Numbered from the stretch's first letter, positions 18,862 through 27,824 are shown. The stretch is 32,719 nt of DNA from an uncultured Clostridia bacterium (GCA_947624925.1 CANQMG010000004.1:1-32719); one strand, 5' to 3'. Made by a program: numbers and translations. Notes: a model not told the origin generated them from the letters alone.

Positions 18862-19203
18862 TTATACTTCCTTCCAAAACCAATCTAAACTGTTATCTAT
18901 GCTCTTTTTATTTTTTGTTTTTGTTTCTATGTCGTCAACCCATAAATATGCAAAATATGATAAGAAAACATATATACAATCATATATTATTCCTGATGTA
19001 AGTATTAATTTTGCTTCATCACTTGCATTAGGCAAAACTAACAATTGAACTGTATGAATTACCAATAATATTAAAAATAGAAATAATGGAATTGCAGGTA
19101 ATATGCTTTTCTTAAATTCTTTTCCTAATATTATAAATAATGCAACAATTAACAATCCCATTAATACAATTAATGGATCAGAAAAATCTAGTATATATAA
19201 CAT
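18862..19203 (-). CDS. Small integral membrane protein, function unknown
   Basis: 113 residues with three hydrophobic segments, roughly 10-26 (LIVLMGLLIVALFIILG), 34-57 and 68-88, and a charged C-terminal tail with several Lys ending DWFWKEV. The ATG follows AAAGGAGGAG with good spacing, so it is very likely expressed. It sits between glmM (16 bases) and priA (23 bases) in a tight operon of housekeeping genes. I do not recognise the family, and no catalytic motif is visible. Its place next to glmM may hint at a cell-envelope role, but that is only guilt by association. Confidence 0.85.
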   Translation of the reverse strand: MLYILDFSDPLIVLMGLLIVALFIILGKEFKKSILPAIPLFLFLILLVIHTVQLLVLPNASDEAKLILTSGIIYDCIYVFLSYFAYLWVDDIETKTKNKKSIDNSLDWFWKEV

Positions 19204-19219
19204 ATTTAAACTCCTCCTT

Positions 19220-20584
19220 TTATTTTAAATTTTTTTCTATTAATTCAGCAAGTGCTTTTGCTTTTTTGCTGATATAATCTTTATCTTTGCCTTCTATCAT
19301 AACTCTTACTAATGGTTCTGTGCCAGAAGGTCTAATTAGTACTCTACCATCATCTTTAAATTCATTTTCTAGTTCTTTTATCATTTCTTTTATCTTTATA
19401 TTTTCCTCATAAGTGTATTTTTTACTATTATCTACTTTTGCATTTTCTAAAACTTGCGGATATATATTTATAATATCACATATTTTTGATGCATTAATAT
19501 TTTTTTCTAATAAAATTTTAATCATCATTAATGAAGTTAATATTCCATCACCAGCTGGATTGTAGTCTAATAATATTATATGACCAGATTGCTCGCCACC
19601 TAAATTATAGCCATTTTTAAGCATTTCTTCTAATACATATCTATCTCCGACTTTTGTTTGAACAAAATTTATGCCATTTTCTTGTGAATATTTATTTAAT
19701 CCAAGATTACTCATTACTGTTGCAACTATTGTATTTTTATTTAGTTTATTTTTTTCTTTAAGATATTTTGAAAATACAGCTAAAATTTTATCACCATCTA
19801 TCTCATTTCCAAGTTCATCTATTAGAAGGCATCTATCGCCATCTCCATCATATGCAATTCCTAAACTAAGTTTATTATCTACTACAAATTTTTTTATTTG
19901 TTCTAGATGTGTAGAACCACAATTTTGATTTATATTTATTCCATCTGGATTGTTATTTATTATTTTATAATTAATACCTAAATTTGTAAATATTTTTTCG
20001 GCAATTTTATATGTTGCCCCATTTGCTGTATCTATTCCAACAATAAATTCTTTTTTATTATTTTTATTTATATCATCTTTAAAATTGTTTTCAAAAAATT
20101 TTACGTACTCGTTAATATATTCTTCTTTAATTTCAGATACACCAATTTTATGGCTTTCTGCAGTTAATTTTTCTATTTCTCCCGAATCTATTATTTCTTC
20201 TATTTCTTCTTCTAGTTCATCTGGAATTTTCATTCCCTTATTGCTAAAATATTTAATTCCATTAAATTCAAATGTATTATGTGATGCAGATATTACTACA
20301 CTTGCATCAGCATTCATTTTTTTTGTTAGATATGCAACTGCTGGTGTTGGAATTACTCCAAGTAATTTAACATTCGCTCCATAACTTAAAAATCCGGCAG
20401 TCATTGCACTTTCAATTAATGTGCCTGATATTCTTGTATCTCTACCAATTAGTATTGTTGGTGTATGATTAGTATGCTTAGAAAGTACATATGCACCTGC
20501 TTTTGCAACTTTATATACAAGCTCCGGAGATAACTCGGTATTTGCAATTCTTCTTATGCCATCTGTGCCAAAATATTTTCTCAT
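19220..20584 (-). CDS. glmM: Phosphoglucosamine mutase
   Basis: Converts glucosamine-6-phosphate to glucosamine-1-phosphate, on the route to UDP-N-acetylglucosamine for peptidoglycan. The 454 residues match the family. The start is MRKYFGTDGIRR. The phosphorylated serine is S101 in ISASHNTFEFNG (residue 104 is Thr where Pro is common). The magnesium loop DGDGD is at 246-250. The sugar-binding loop is GEQSGH, and the phosphate-binding loop RPSGTEPLVR lies at 418-427. The ATG has TTGGAGGG upstream and a promoter at 20604-20633. It is the first gene of a minus-strand operon that continues with a membrane protein, priA, def and fmt. Confidence 0.96.
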   Translation of the reverse strand: MRKYFGTDGIRRIANTELSPELVYKVAKAGAYVLSKHTNHTPTILIGRDTRISGTLIESAMTAGFLSYGANVKLLGVIPTPAVAYLTKKMNADASVVISASHNTFEFNGIKYFSNKGMKIPDELEEEIEEIIDSGEIEKLTAESHKIGVSEIKEEYINEYVKFFENNFKDDINKNNKKEFIVGIDTANGATYKIAEKIFTNLGINYKIINNNPDGININQNCGSTHLEQIKKFVVDNKLSLGIAYDGDGDRCLLIDELGNEIDGDKILAVFSKYLKEKNKLNKNTIVATVMSNLGLNKYSQENGINFVQTKVGDRYVLEEMLKNGYNLGGEQSGHIILLDYNPAGDGILTSLMMIKILLEKNINASKICDIINIYPQVLENAKVDNSKKYTYEENIKIKEMIKELENEFKDDGRVLIRPSGTEPLVRVMIEGKDKDYISKKAKALAELIEKNLK

Positions 20585-20603
20585 TTTTTTCCCTCCAATA
20601 TGT

Positions 20604-20633
20604 ATTATATATATAATTTATTATTTTTGGCAA
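20604..20633 (-). promoter_or_regulatory. Sigma-A-like promoter of the glmM operon
   Basis: On the minus strand, TTGCCA (20628-20633), 18 bases, then TATAAT (20604-20609), about 20 bases before the glmM start. Confidence 0.6.
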
Positions 20634-20693
20634 TACATTTTTACAATTTTTTTAAATGTAACATAATTGTAATATTTTTTTAACTCTTTTCTA

Positions 20694-20722
20694 TTGAATA
20701 AAAACAATTTTTGATATAGTAT
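20694..20722 (+). promoter_or_regulatory. Sigma-A-like promoter of the DUF4912-GH57 cluster
   Basis: TTGAAT (20694-20699), 17 bases, TAGTAT (20717-20722). The ribosome site AAAGGAGGA follows at about 20748 and the ATG at 20767. It is divergent from the glmM promoter. Confidence 0.5.
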
Positions 20723-20766
20723 ATAAGTAATATTGTTTATTTTTACAAAGGAGGACATTTATAGAT

Positions 20767-21639
20767 ATGCCTAAATCTACAGAAGATATAAATAAAGAAG
20801 AAAAAAATTCAAAAAAATCTACAAAAACTAAGACATCTACAAGAACATCTACTAAAACATCAAAAACTGTCAAGACTAATAAATCAGAAACAAATAAAAC
20901 TACAACTAAATCTAAAACCAGTAGTAAAAAAGCTACAGCAAGCACAAAAAGTAAAACAAAAAGCAAGACAAATAATAATGGCACTTCTATATCAAAAAAT
21001 AAAACTTCTAGTAAATCTTCATCTAAAAAAAATAAATCTATTAAATCTGGTAATATAAAAAATACTAATGCTTTTTTACCTGAATATTATGATTTACCTT
21101 ATAGGTATAATCAAACAGTTGTAAAAATATTGGCTCAAACGCCTAAAATGTTATTTATATATTGGGATATTTCAGATGAGGATAGAAAAAGTTTTGAATT
21201 AAAATATGGTGATAATTTCTTTTCCGAGACAAAACCTGTTTTATTGGTACATAATTTAGATATGAATTACACTTTTGAAGTTGAAATAAATGATTTTGCT
21301 AATAGCTGGTATTTAAAAATTAATGATGCGGATAGTAAATATACTATTGAACTTGGTAGACGACCAATTTATAAAAATAATAATTATAATACAAATTATT
21401 TTTATATTTCTTCTTCTAATATTATAGAAACTCCTAATGATCATATATTAATTGAGAAATTAAAATCGCCTATTATGTTCAAAAATGTTAAAAGCGGATA
21501 TATTTATAACAAAGATATTGGAAGTTTATCTTTAATTTCAATTAATAATTTGTATAAAAAAATGTATAAAGATGATATTTTAAATGAATTTAATAAATGT
21601 ATTATAAAAAATCCATCTTCATCATCTTTCTTCAAATAA
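20767..21639 (+). CDS. DUF4912 domain protein with long Lys/Ser/Thr-rich N-terminal tail
   Basis: 290 residues. Residues 1-95 are low-complexity, strongly basic and built almost only from K, S, T and N, resembling a histone-H1-like or disordered linker. Residues 104-200 match the DUF4912 pattern as I recall it: LPEYYDLPYRYNQT, then LFIYWDIS, then a beta-rich segment ending YTIELGRRP. DUF4912 genes are often next to GH57 glucan-branching-enzyme genes in Clostridia and Thermoanaerobacter-like genomes, as here (13 bases upstream of the GH57 gene), and the domain may bind carbohydrate. No catalytic residues are evident. The tail could bind nucleic acid, polyphosphate or wall polymers; this is inference. 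Confidence 0.85.
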   Translation: MPKSTEDINKEEKNSKKSTKTKTSTRTSTKTSKTVKTNKSETNKTTTKSKTSSKKATASTKSKTKSKTNNNGTSISKNKTSSKSSSKKNKSIKSGNIKNTNAFLPEYYDLPYRYNQTVVKILAQTPKMLFIYWDISDEDRKSFELKYGDNFFSETKPVLLVHNLDMNYTFEVEINDFANSWYLKINDADSKYTIELGRRPIYKNNNYNTNYFYISSSNIIETPNDHILIEKLKSPIMFKNVKSGYIYNKDIGSLSLISINNLYKKMYKDDILNEFNKCIIKNPSSSSFFK

Positions 21640-21652
21640 ATCTGGAGGTTTT

Positions 21653-23239
21653 ATGAAACAAGTAAAAGGTTATGTTAGTTTCGTATTGCATGCTCATCTT
21701 CCTTTTGTACATCATCCTGAAAGTGATGATTACTTAGAAGAAGAATGGCTGTTTGAAGCTATCTCAGAAACATATATACCACTACTAACTAATTTTAAAA
21801 AATTAGAGGAGGAAAAAGTTGATTTTAGAATAACAATGTCAATTACTCCCCCTCTTCTTTCTATGTTAGATAGCAAACTTTTGCAGAAAAAATATATTAA
21901 TTATTTGAAAAAGCATATTGAATTATGTAAAAAGGAAACTATTCGTACAAAATATGATGAAAAGCTTAATAAATTATCATATTATTATTTAAATAGATAT
22001 TCTAATGATTTACATATTTTCAAAGATGTTTATAACTGTAATTTAATAAATGGATTTAAATATTTTCAAGATATTGGCGTGTTGGAAATTATAACATGCG
22101 GAGCTACTCATGGATATTTTCCTATTTTATATATTAATGAAAATACTGTTAGGGCACAAATTGCTGTTGGAGTTCAAACTTATGAAAAATATTTTGGTAG
22201 AAAGCCTCGTGGAATATGGCTACCAGAATGTGGTTATGTTCCTGAGGCAGATAAATATTTAAGAGAATTCGGTATAGAATATATCATAACAGAAACTCAT
22301 GGTATTTTGTATGCAAATCCTACTCCTATTTATGGAACTTTTGCTCCTATTGTATCTCCTTCTAATGTCATTGCATTTGGTAGAGATTTAGAATCTTCTA
22401 GACAAGTTTGGAGTTCTATTAATGGATATCCTGGAGATTATAATTATAGAGAATTTTATAAAGACATTGGCTATGAAGCTGATTATGAATATATAAAGCC
22501 ATATATTGCACACAACGGAGCTAGAGTTCCTACAGGTATAAAATATCATAGAATAACTGGAAATACTGATTATAAAGATTATTATAATCCTGAATGGGCT
22601 ATGGATTCTGTATATAAACAAGCTGGTCATTTTTTTGATTGCAGGCAAAAACAAATAACAGATTTAGCACCTAATATGGAAAATCCTCCTATTATATTAT
22701 GTCCTTATGATGCTGAACTTTATGGGCATTGGTGGTACGAAGGTCCTGATTGGCTATATGTTTTATTTAAAAAAATTTATTATGATAAATGTAATTTTGC
22801 CTTAATTACTCCAAGTGAATACATAGACAAATATCCTAATATGCAAGTTTCAACTCCTTGTAGGTCAAGTTGGGGTGCAAATGGATATAGTGAAGTATGG
22901 TTAAATCAAACTAATGATTATATTCATAGACATTTGCATGTTGCTGGAGATAGAATGGTAGAACTTTCACATTTATATCCTAATGCAAAAGGATTAACAA
23001 AGAAAGCTTTAAATCAATGTGCTAGAGAATTATTACTTGCTCAAAGTAGTGACTGGTTATTTATTATTACAAATGGTACAATGGTTGATTATGCAAAAAA
23101 ACGTGTAAAAGACCACATTGGTCGTTTTACAAAATTATATAATTCAATAAAAAATAATGAAATTGATGAAGAATTTTTAAAGGATATTCAAAAAAAAGAT
23201 AATATTTTTCCAGATATTGATTATATGATTTATTATTAA
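21653..23239 (+). CDS. GH57 1,4-alpha-glucan branching enzyme (with DUF1957 C-terminal domain)
   Basis: Glycoside hydrolase family 57 enzyme that introduces alpha-1,6 branches into alpha-glucan (glycogen). The 528-residue protein begins with the family motif HAHLPFVHHP (from 13). The catalytic nucleophile is predicted as E192 in WLPECGY and the acid/base as D353 in CPYDAELYGHWW, by analogy with Thermococcus TK1436. The C-terminal half has the DUF1957 helical domain, including SSWGANGYSEVWLN and ARELLLAQSSDW. There is no signal peptide, so it acts in the cytoplasm. The ATG follows TGGAGG. It directly follows the DUF4912 gene. No glycogen synthase or phosphorylase gene lies in the window. Confidence 0.92.
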   Translation: MKQVKGYVSFVLHAHLPFVHHPESDDYLEEEWLFEAISETYIPLLTNFKKLEEEKVDFRITMSITPPLLSMLDSKLLQKKYINYLKKHIELCKKETIRTKYDEKLNKLSYYYLNRYSNDLHIFKDVYNCNLINGFKYFQDIGVLEIITCGATHGYFPILYINENTVRAQIAVGVQTYEKYFGRKPRGIWLPECGYVPEADKYLREFGIEYIITETHGILYANPTPIYGTFAPIVSPSNVIAFGRDLESSRQVWSSINGYPGDYNYREFYKDIGYEADYEYIKPYIAHNGARVPTGIKYHRITGNTDYKDYYNPEWAMDSVYKQAGHFFDCRQKQITDLAPNMENPPIILCPYDAELYGHWWYEGPDWLYVLFKKIYYDKCNFALITPSEYIDKYPNMQVSTPCRSSWGANGYSEVWLNQTNDYIHRHLHVAGDRMVELSHLYPNAKGLTKKALNQCARELLLAQSSDWLFIITNGTMVDYAKKRVKDHIGRFTKLYNSIKNNEIDEEFLKDIQKKDNIFPDIDYMIYY

Positions 23240-23337
23240 TACAAGTTTCCAAAAATGCTTCCTTGAATAAAATAATGTATATCTAATTGTTTTTTAGTAG
23301 ATACTATTATTTGATAAAAAGGAGGCTTTTTTCTTTT

Positions 23338-24192
23338 ATGAAATCATTATGCATTAAAACTAATAATACACAAATAATAGATTATCTACTAGAAGAATTT
23401 AATAACATTGATTTAGATAATATATATATATCAAAAAGATTTTTTAAAATATATGATAATCTAATAATACACTATTTAGGAAATAACCATCCTTTATTTT
23501 ATTCGACAATTTCGAATATATTAACATCTTGTATAATTTCTTTTTACGAAGGAAAAATACTTAAAAATATATTAGAATACAATTATTTTTATTTTGATAA
23601 CTTTGAAAAAGTTGAGATTTTAAAAAATATAAACACTTTGTATACTACAAATGATTACTTAACAAAATATGATAAAATTAATTCATGCTTAAATAATTAT
23701 TTTAAAGAAAAACATTCTATTGTTATAGATGGATTTGTAAATTTCAGATTAAAAGATTATATAATGTTTTTAGATGGATTTATTGATTTAGCAGTCAATA
23801 AATATTTAATAGATAAAGAATATAACGAATTTGTAAATATCTTAAGATTATATATAAATTCTGAATCATACAATAGTAAATATGAACAAGTTCATCTCAT
23901 ATATACTAAAAATAATTCTATATTAGTAGATAATGATAAAAATATTATTCCAACTTATGATGACATTTTTAATGCAAAATATCTATCTGATATATCATTT
24001 TCTTCAAATGATTATATATTAAATACATTGTTAAGAGTACTTCCTAAAAATATAACAATTCACTTAATTAATACAAACTGTGATGAATTTATAAATACTT
24101 TAAAATTAATTTTTCAAGACAAAGTAAATATTTGTGAAGATTGTGATATATGTAATATATATAAAATAAATTTTTATTCAGATTTTAAATAA
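23338..24192 (+). CDS. ytxC: YtxC-family sporulation protein (putative)
   Basis: A 284-residue protein. The start is the ATG at 23338, after AAAAGGAGG (spacing about 12 bases). An upstream in-frame ATG at 23287 lacks a ribosome site. The sequence fits the YtxC-like family (PF08812) as I recall it, notably the central FVNFRLKDYIMFLDGFIDLA segment and the EYNEFVNILRLYI helix. The C-terminus ends in an alpha/beta segment with three cysteines (CEDCDIC). The molecular role of YtxC is not known; it is annotated as a sporulation protein in Bacillus. It follows the GH57 gene by about 100 bases on the same strand. Confidence 0.8.
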   Translation: MKSLCIKTNNTQIIDYLLEEFNNIDLDNIYISKRFFKIYDNLIIHYLGNNHPLFYSTISNILTSCIISFYEGKILKNILEYNYFYFDNFEKVEILKNINTLYTTNDYLTKYDKINSCLNNYFKEKHSIVIDGFVNFRLKDYIMFLDGFIDLAVNKYLIDKEYNEFVNILRLYINSESYNSKYEQVHLIYTKNNSILVDNDKNIIPTYDDIFNAKYLSDISFSSNDYILNTLLRVLPKNITIHLINTNCDEFINTLKLIFQDKVNICEDCDICNIYKINFYSDFK

Positions 24193-24199
24193 TAATTTA

Positions 24200-24248
24200 C
24201 TCCAACAAAATATTATGATATTATATTATCAATAATATTTTATTGGAG
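24200..24248 (+). promoter_or_regulatory. Hairpin sequestering the traX ribosome-binding site
   Basis: Arms 24200-24216 and 24232-24248 pair over 17 positions with a single mismatch. The right arm contains GGAG of the ribosome site GGAGG (24245-24249) of the next gene; CTCC at 24200-24203 is its anti-Shine-Dalgarno partner. Five T follow. It could limit translation (thermometer- or switch-like) or act as a terminator after ytxC. Confidence 0.5.
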
Positions 24249-24256
24249 GTTTTTAT

Positions 24257-24988
24257 ATGTCTTCATTTGCTTTGAAAATAATAGCTGTAATAACTATGTT
24301 TATTGATCATTTTGGATACATTGTTTATGGACAAGTTTCATTTTTTAATTACATAGGAAGATTAGCATTTCCAATATTTGCTTTTCAAATTTCAGAAGGT
24401 TATATACATACTAAAAATCTAAAGAATTATTTTATTAGATTAACAATATTTGGCGTAATATCACAAATTCCATATATGCTATTTCTTTCAACTTATAAGG
24501 AAAATATTCTTTGTCCTAATATATTCTTCACACTGATATTAGGTCTTTTATGCATTACTGTATATGATAAATTTAAGATTAAAAATAAAAGCATTATGGA
24601 TAATTCTAGTAACTCTAATTACAAACATAAATGTTTTATTAACAATTTATTAGGAATATTTTTTCCATTAATAATTATGTCATTAAGTGAATTGTTAAAT
24701 TTTGATTACGGATTTTTCGGTGTTGCATTAATTTTCATATTTTATATATTTAAAAATAATAAAATATTTATGAATATTGCTAGCATACTAGCAATTACCA
24801 TATTCTATATTATAAGAATAATAGAATATCCAACATATAAATATGTAATACTTTGTATTTTTACACTGATACCTTTAATCTTTATAAACTTATATAATGG
24901 CAAAAAAGGAAAGGATAGCAAATATATCTTATATCTTTTCTATCCTTTACATTTAATACTTATATATGTACTATCTTTTTTAATATAA
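24257..24988 (+). CDS. TraX-family integral membrane protein
   Basis: A 243-residue hydrophobic protein with about seven predicted membrane segments and an opening (LKIIAVITMFIDHFGYIVYG, then IGRLAFPIFAFQISEGY) characteristic of the TraX family (PF05857). F-plasmid TraX acetylates pilin N-termini. Chromosomal clostridial members are acyltransferase-like proteins of unknown substrate and do not imply conjugation. The ribosome site GGAGG is covered by a hairpin (24200-24248). Its 3' end overlaps the convergent thioesterase gene by 9 bases. Confidence 0.88.
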   Translation: MSSFALKIIAVITMFIDHFGYIVYGQVSFFNYIGRLAFPIFAFQISEGYIHTKNLKNYFIRLTIFGVISQIPYMLFLSTYKENILCPNIFFTLILGLLCITVYDKFKIKNKSIMDNSSNSNYKHKCFINNLLGIFFPLIIMSLSELLNFDYGFFGVALIFIFYIFKNNKIFMNIASILAITIFYIIRIIEYPTYKYVILCIFTLIPLIFINLYNGKKGKDSKYILYLFYPLHLILIYVLSFLI

Positions 24989-25711
24989 TTTTATAATAGC
25001 ATGTAGTAGCTTATCTTCTCCAGCACCTTTAATAGTTACTATATGCTTATTGTTTTCATTTGAATAATAACATTGTATAATATCATTTAATTTTAATTCC
25101 TTTTTATACATTATTTCTATATTTTTAAAATTGTTATTTTCATATACTTCTTCTGGTAAAGTGTTTATTGCAAAATCCACATAATTTAAATTATTTACGT
25201 GTCTGTTCGTATCTAAATCTCTTCTTTGAATTTTGTATTCAAAAAGTAATCGATTATTATCTGGCTCTTTTAATTTCTCTTGCATTTTTTCTTCAAGTAT
25301 TTCCTCTGGTATTGTTCCATCATATGCATTAATCACTTCATCAGTTATCTTTTTTATCATATGTGTATTACTATCTGCTAATATCCATTTAGATGATGCT
25401 TTTGCTATAATTTCATTGTTTTCATTTACAACAGTAAAATCACGGTAAGCACCTATTTTTGTAAATATTCTTGGCCAAGTTGTAACAGTTAATATATCAT
25501 TACATTTTGGAAAATCTATTATTTCAAGTTTCCAATTAAGTATAATCCATGTTACACCTGTTTTTTCTGTATCATTAATTCCATAACCGCATGCTGCAGA
25601 ATGCATTCCTGCAGCTTCTTGCAGCATTTTTAAAAAGCCTTTTATTCCCATCTTTTTATTAATCTCTAAATCTGGATATTCTACCTTAAACTTATATACA
25701 AATTTTGACAT
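24980..25711 (-). CDS. Acyl-ACP thioesterase
   Basis: Member of the acyl-ACP thioesterase family (PF01643), which releases free fatty acids from acyl carrier protein. Its 243 residues contain two hotdog domains: the first with GVTWIILNWKLEI and the second with the RRDLDTNRHVNNLNYVDF motif. That second motif carries the conserved D-N-H-N-Y catalytic-region residues. The ATG has AAGGAGG upstream and the gene lies 18 bases after uvrB, so they are probably cotranscribed. The 3' end overlaps the convergent traX gene. Confidence 0.9.
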   Translation of the reverse strand: MSKFVYKFKVEYPDLEINKKMGIKGFLKMLQEAAGMHSAACGYGINDTEKTGVTWIILNWKLEIIDFPKCNDILTVTTWPRIFTKIGAYRDFTVVNENNEIIAKASSKWILADSNTHMIKKITDEVINAYDGTIPEEILEEKMQEKLKEPDNNRLLFEYKIQRRDLDTNRHVNNLNYVDFAINTLPEEVYENNNFKNIEIMYKKELKLNDIIQCYYSNENNKHIVTIKGAGEDKLLHAIIKLY

Positions 25712-25729
25712 TTTTAATTTACCTCCTTG

Positions 25730-27686
25730 TTACACCTTTCCATTAATAAGCTTTATTTTATCTCTTATTTCAGCAGCCTTTTCAAATTCCATCTCACTTG
25801 CATATTTTAGCATTTCTTCTGTTAATCTATTTATTACATCATCTATATTTTCTTCTTCATTTATATTATACTCTTCTTTTATTTCTTCTACCATAGTTGC
25901 TTTTATTGTATCTCTTATATCTTTTTGAATTGTTTTTGGAGTTATACCATGCTTTTTATTATATTCACTCTGTAATTTTCTCCTTCTATTTGTTTCTGTA
26001 ATTGCCTTTTCCATACTCTCAGTTAATTCATCTGCATACATTATAACTTTTCCTTCTGTATTTCTAGCTGCACGTCCTATAGTTTGAATTAATGAACGTT
26101 CTGATCTTAAAAAACCTTCTTTATCTGCATCCAATATTGCAACCAATGATACTTCTGGTATATCTAATCCTTCTCTTAACAGATTTATACCAACTAACAC
26201 ATCAAATTTTCCAAGTCTTAAATCTCTTATTATTTCCATTCTTTCTAAAGCTTTAATATCTGAATGCATATATTTAACTCTTATATCAATACCAGCTAAA
26301 TAAGCAGTCAAATCCTCAGCCATTTTCTTAGTAAGAGTTGTTACTAAAACTCTTTCATTTTTTTCTGCTCTTATCCTTATCTGCTCAATTAAATCATCTA
26401 TTTGATTTTCTATAGGTTTAACTTCTATTTCTGGATCTAGTAAACCTGTTGGCCTAATAATTTGCTCTACAATATTTTCTTTTGAGTGTTCTTTTTCATA
26501 ATCAGCTGGAGTAGCACTTACAAAAATACATTGATTTATTCGTTTCTCAAATTCTTCAAATTTTAATGGTCTATTATCAAAAGCAGAAGGCAATCTAAAG
26601 CCATATTTTACTAATGATTCTTTTCTTGCTCTGTCACCATTATACATCGCTCTAACTTGCGGAATTGTTGCATGAGATTCATCTATAAGTAATAAAAAAT
26701 CATTTGGAAAATAGTCAAATAATGTAAATGGTGCTGAACCTGCCTCTCTTCCACTTATATGCCTTGAATAATTTTCTATTCCTTGGCAAAAGCCAGTTTC
26801 TTTCATCATTTCTATATCAAAATTTGTTCTTTCTTCTATTCTTTGTGCCTCAATAAGTTTGTTTTGAGATTTAAAAAATTTTACTTGTTCCTCCATTTCT
26901 TCTTCTATTGTTTTAATTGCTCTTTCCATCTTTTCAGATGTTGTTACATAGTGAGAATTTGGAAATATCATAATATGATTTCTATGTCCTATTACTTTTC
27001 CTGTTAAAGGATTTATCTCATTAATTTTTTCAATTTCATCTCCCCACATTTCAACTCTAATTGCACTTTCACTTTGGTCTGAAGGATAAATTTCTATAAT
27101 ATCCCCTTTAGCTCTAAATGTACCTCTTTTAAAATCTAATTCATTTCTAGAATATTGCATTTTTATAAGCTTTCTTAATATTTCATCTCTTGTCTTTGTC
27201 ATTCCAGGTCTCAATGAAATAATCATATTCTCATAATCGATTGGATCTCCCAAACCATATATACAAGAAACAGATGCTACAATAATAACATCTCTTGTTT
27301 CAAATAAAGCAGCAGTAGCAGAATGTCGAAGCTTATCTATTTCATCATTAACAGAAGAATCCTTTTCTATATACGTATCAGAGGATGCAATATATGCTTC
27401 CGGTTGATAATAGTCATAATAGGAAACAAAGTATTCTACGTTGTTCTCTGGAAAGAACTCTTTAAATTCGCTGTAAAGCTGTCCTGCCAAGGTTTTGTTG
27501 TGTGCTAAAACAAGAGTTGGCTTTTGTACTTTTTCTATTATATTTGCCATTGTAAAAGTCTTTCCGAGAACCTGTAACTCCTAGAAGTGTCTGGAATTTC
27601 TTGCCTTCTTTAATTCCATTTGATAAGTATTCTATTGCTTGTGGCTGGTCGCCAGTTGGCTTATAGTTTGAATGTAATTTGAACAT
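25730..27686 (-). pseudogene. uvrB: UvrABC system protein B, frameshifted in the Walker A motif
   Basis: UvrB is the DNA-damage-verifying helicase subunit of nucleotide excision repair. The ATG at 27684-27686 follows AAAGGAGG and gives MFKLHSNYKPTGDQPQA. The frame breaks at about 27566, inside the ATP-binding loop: GVTGS is followed by an out-of-frame stretch. Removing one extra base (plus-strand G at 27566) restores GVTGSGKTFTMANIIEKV and joins the rest of UvrB exactly. The remainder contains VSYYDYYQPEAYI (damage-binding hairpin region), helicase motifs including QTIGRAARN, and a C-terminal UVR domain. The restored length is 651 residues, normal for UvrB. The extra base is either a real loss-of-function mutation or a sequence error. 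No uvrA or uvrC lies in the window. Confidence 0.93.
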
Positions 27687-27699
27687 TTTTCCTCCTTTT

Positions 27700-27824
27700 G
27701 TGACCGATAAAAACAACAACTATTAACCAAAAATTCGTGTAATTAACCGAACAAATTTGTGTAATTTTGTTTGCTTTTTCATTTTTTTAGTAAACATAAA
27801 TGGCGATTACACGAATCCGGTCAC
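27700..27824. repeat. Inverted-repeat element upstream of uvrB, unidentified
   Basis: The ends are exact inverted repeats: GTGACCG (27700-27706) and CGGTCAC (27818-27824). Inside them a perfect 11-bp inverted pair, ATTCGTGTAAT (27733-27743) and ATTACACGAAT (27806-27816), is set asymmetrically. ATTAACC and TTGTGTAATT-like direct repeats lie in the left half. No gene is visible inside. It could be a small non-autonomous mobile element, a recombination site or a protein-binding site; I do not recognise it. Confidence 0.5.

Noticed and set aside
20691..20984. Minus-strand open frame rich in Val, Leu and Asp
   Set aside because: It is the antisense shadow of the Lys/Ser/Thr-rich tail of the DUF4912 protein, with no ribosome site and extreme composition.
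24910..24948. 9-bp inverted repeat (AAAGGATAG / CTATCCTTT) near the end of traX as a terminator
   Set aside because: It lies inside coding sequence, has a loop of more than 20 bases and no T tract on either side.
24257..24988. TraX homologue as evidence of a conjugative element
   Set aside because: Chromosomal TraX-family genes are common in Clostridia, and no other transfer, relaxase or integrase gene is present.
27555..27580. Programmed ribosomal frameshifting in uvrB
   Set aside because: There is no slippery heptamer, stimulatory stem or internal ribosome site, and no UvrB is known to use frameshifting, so mutation or sequence error is simpler.
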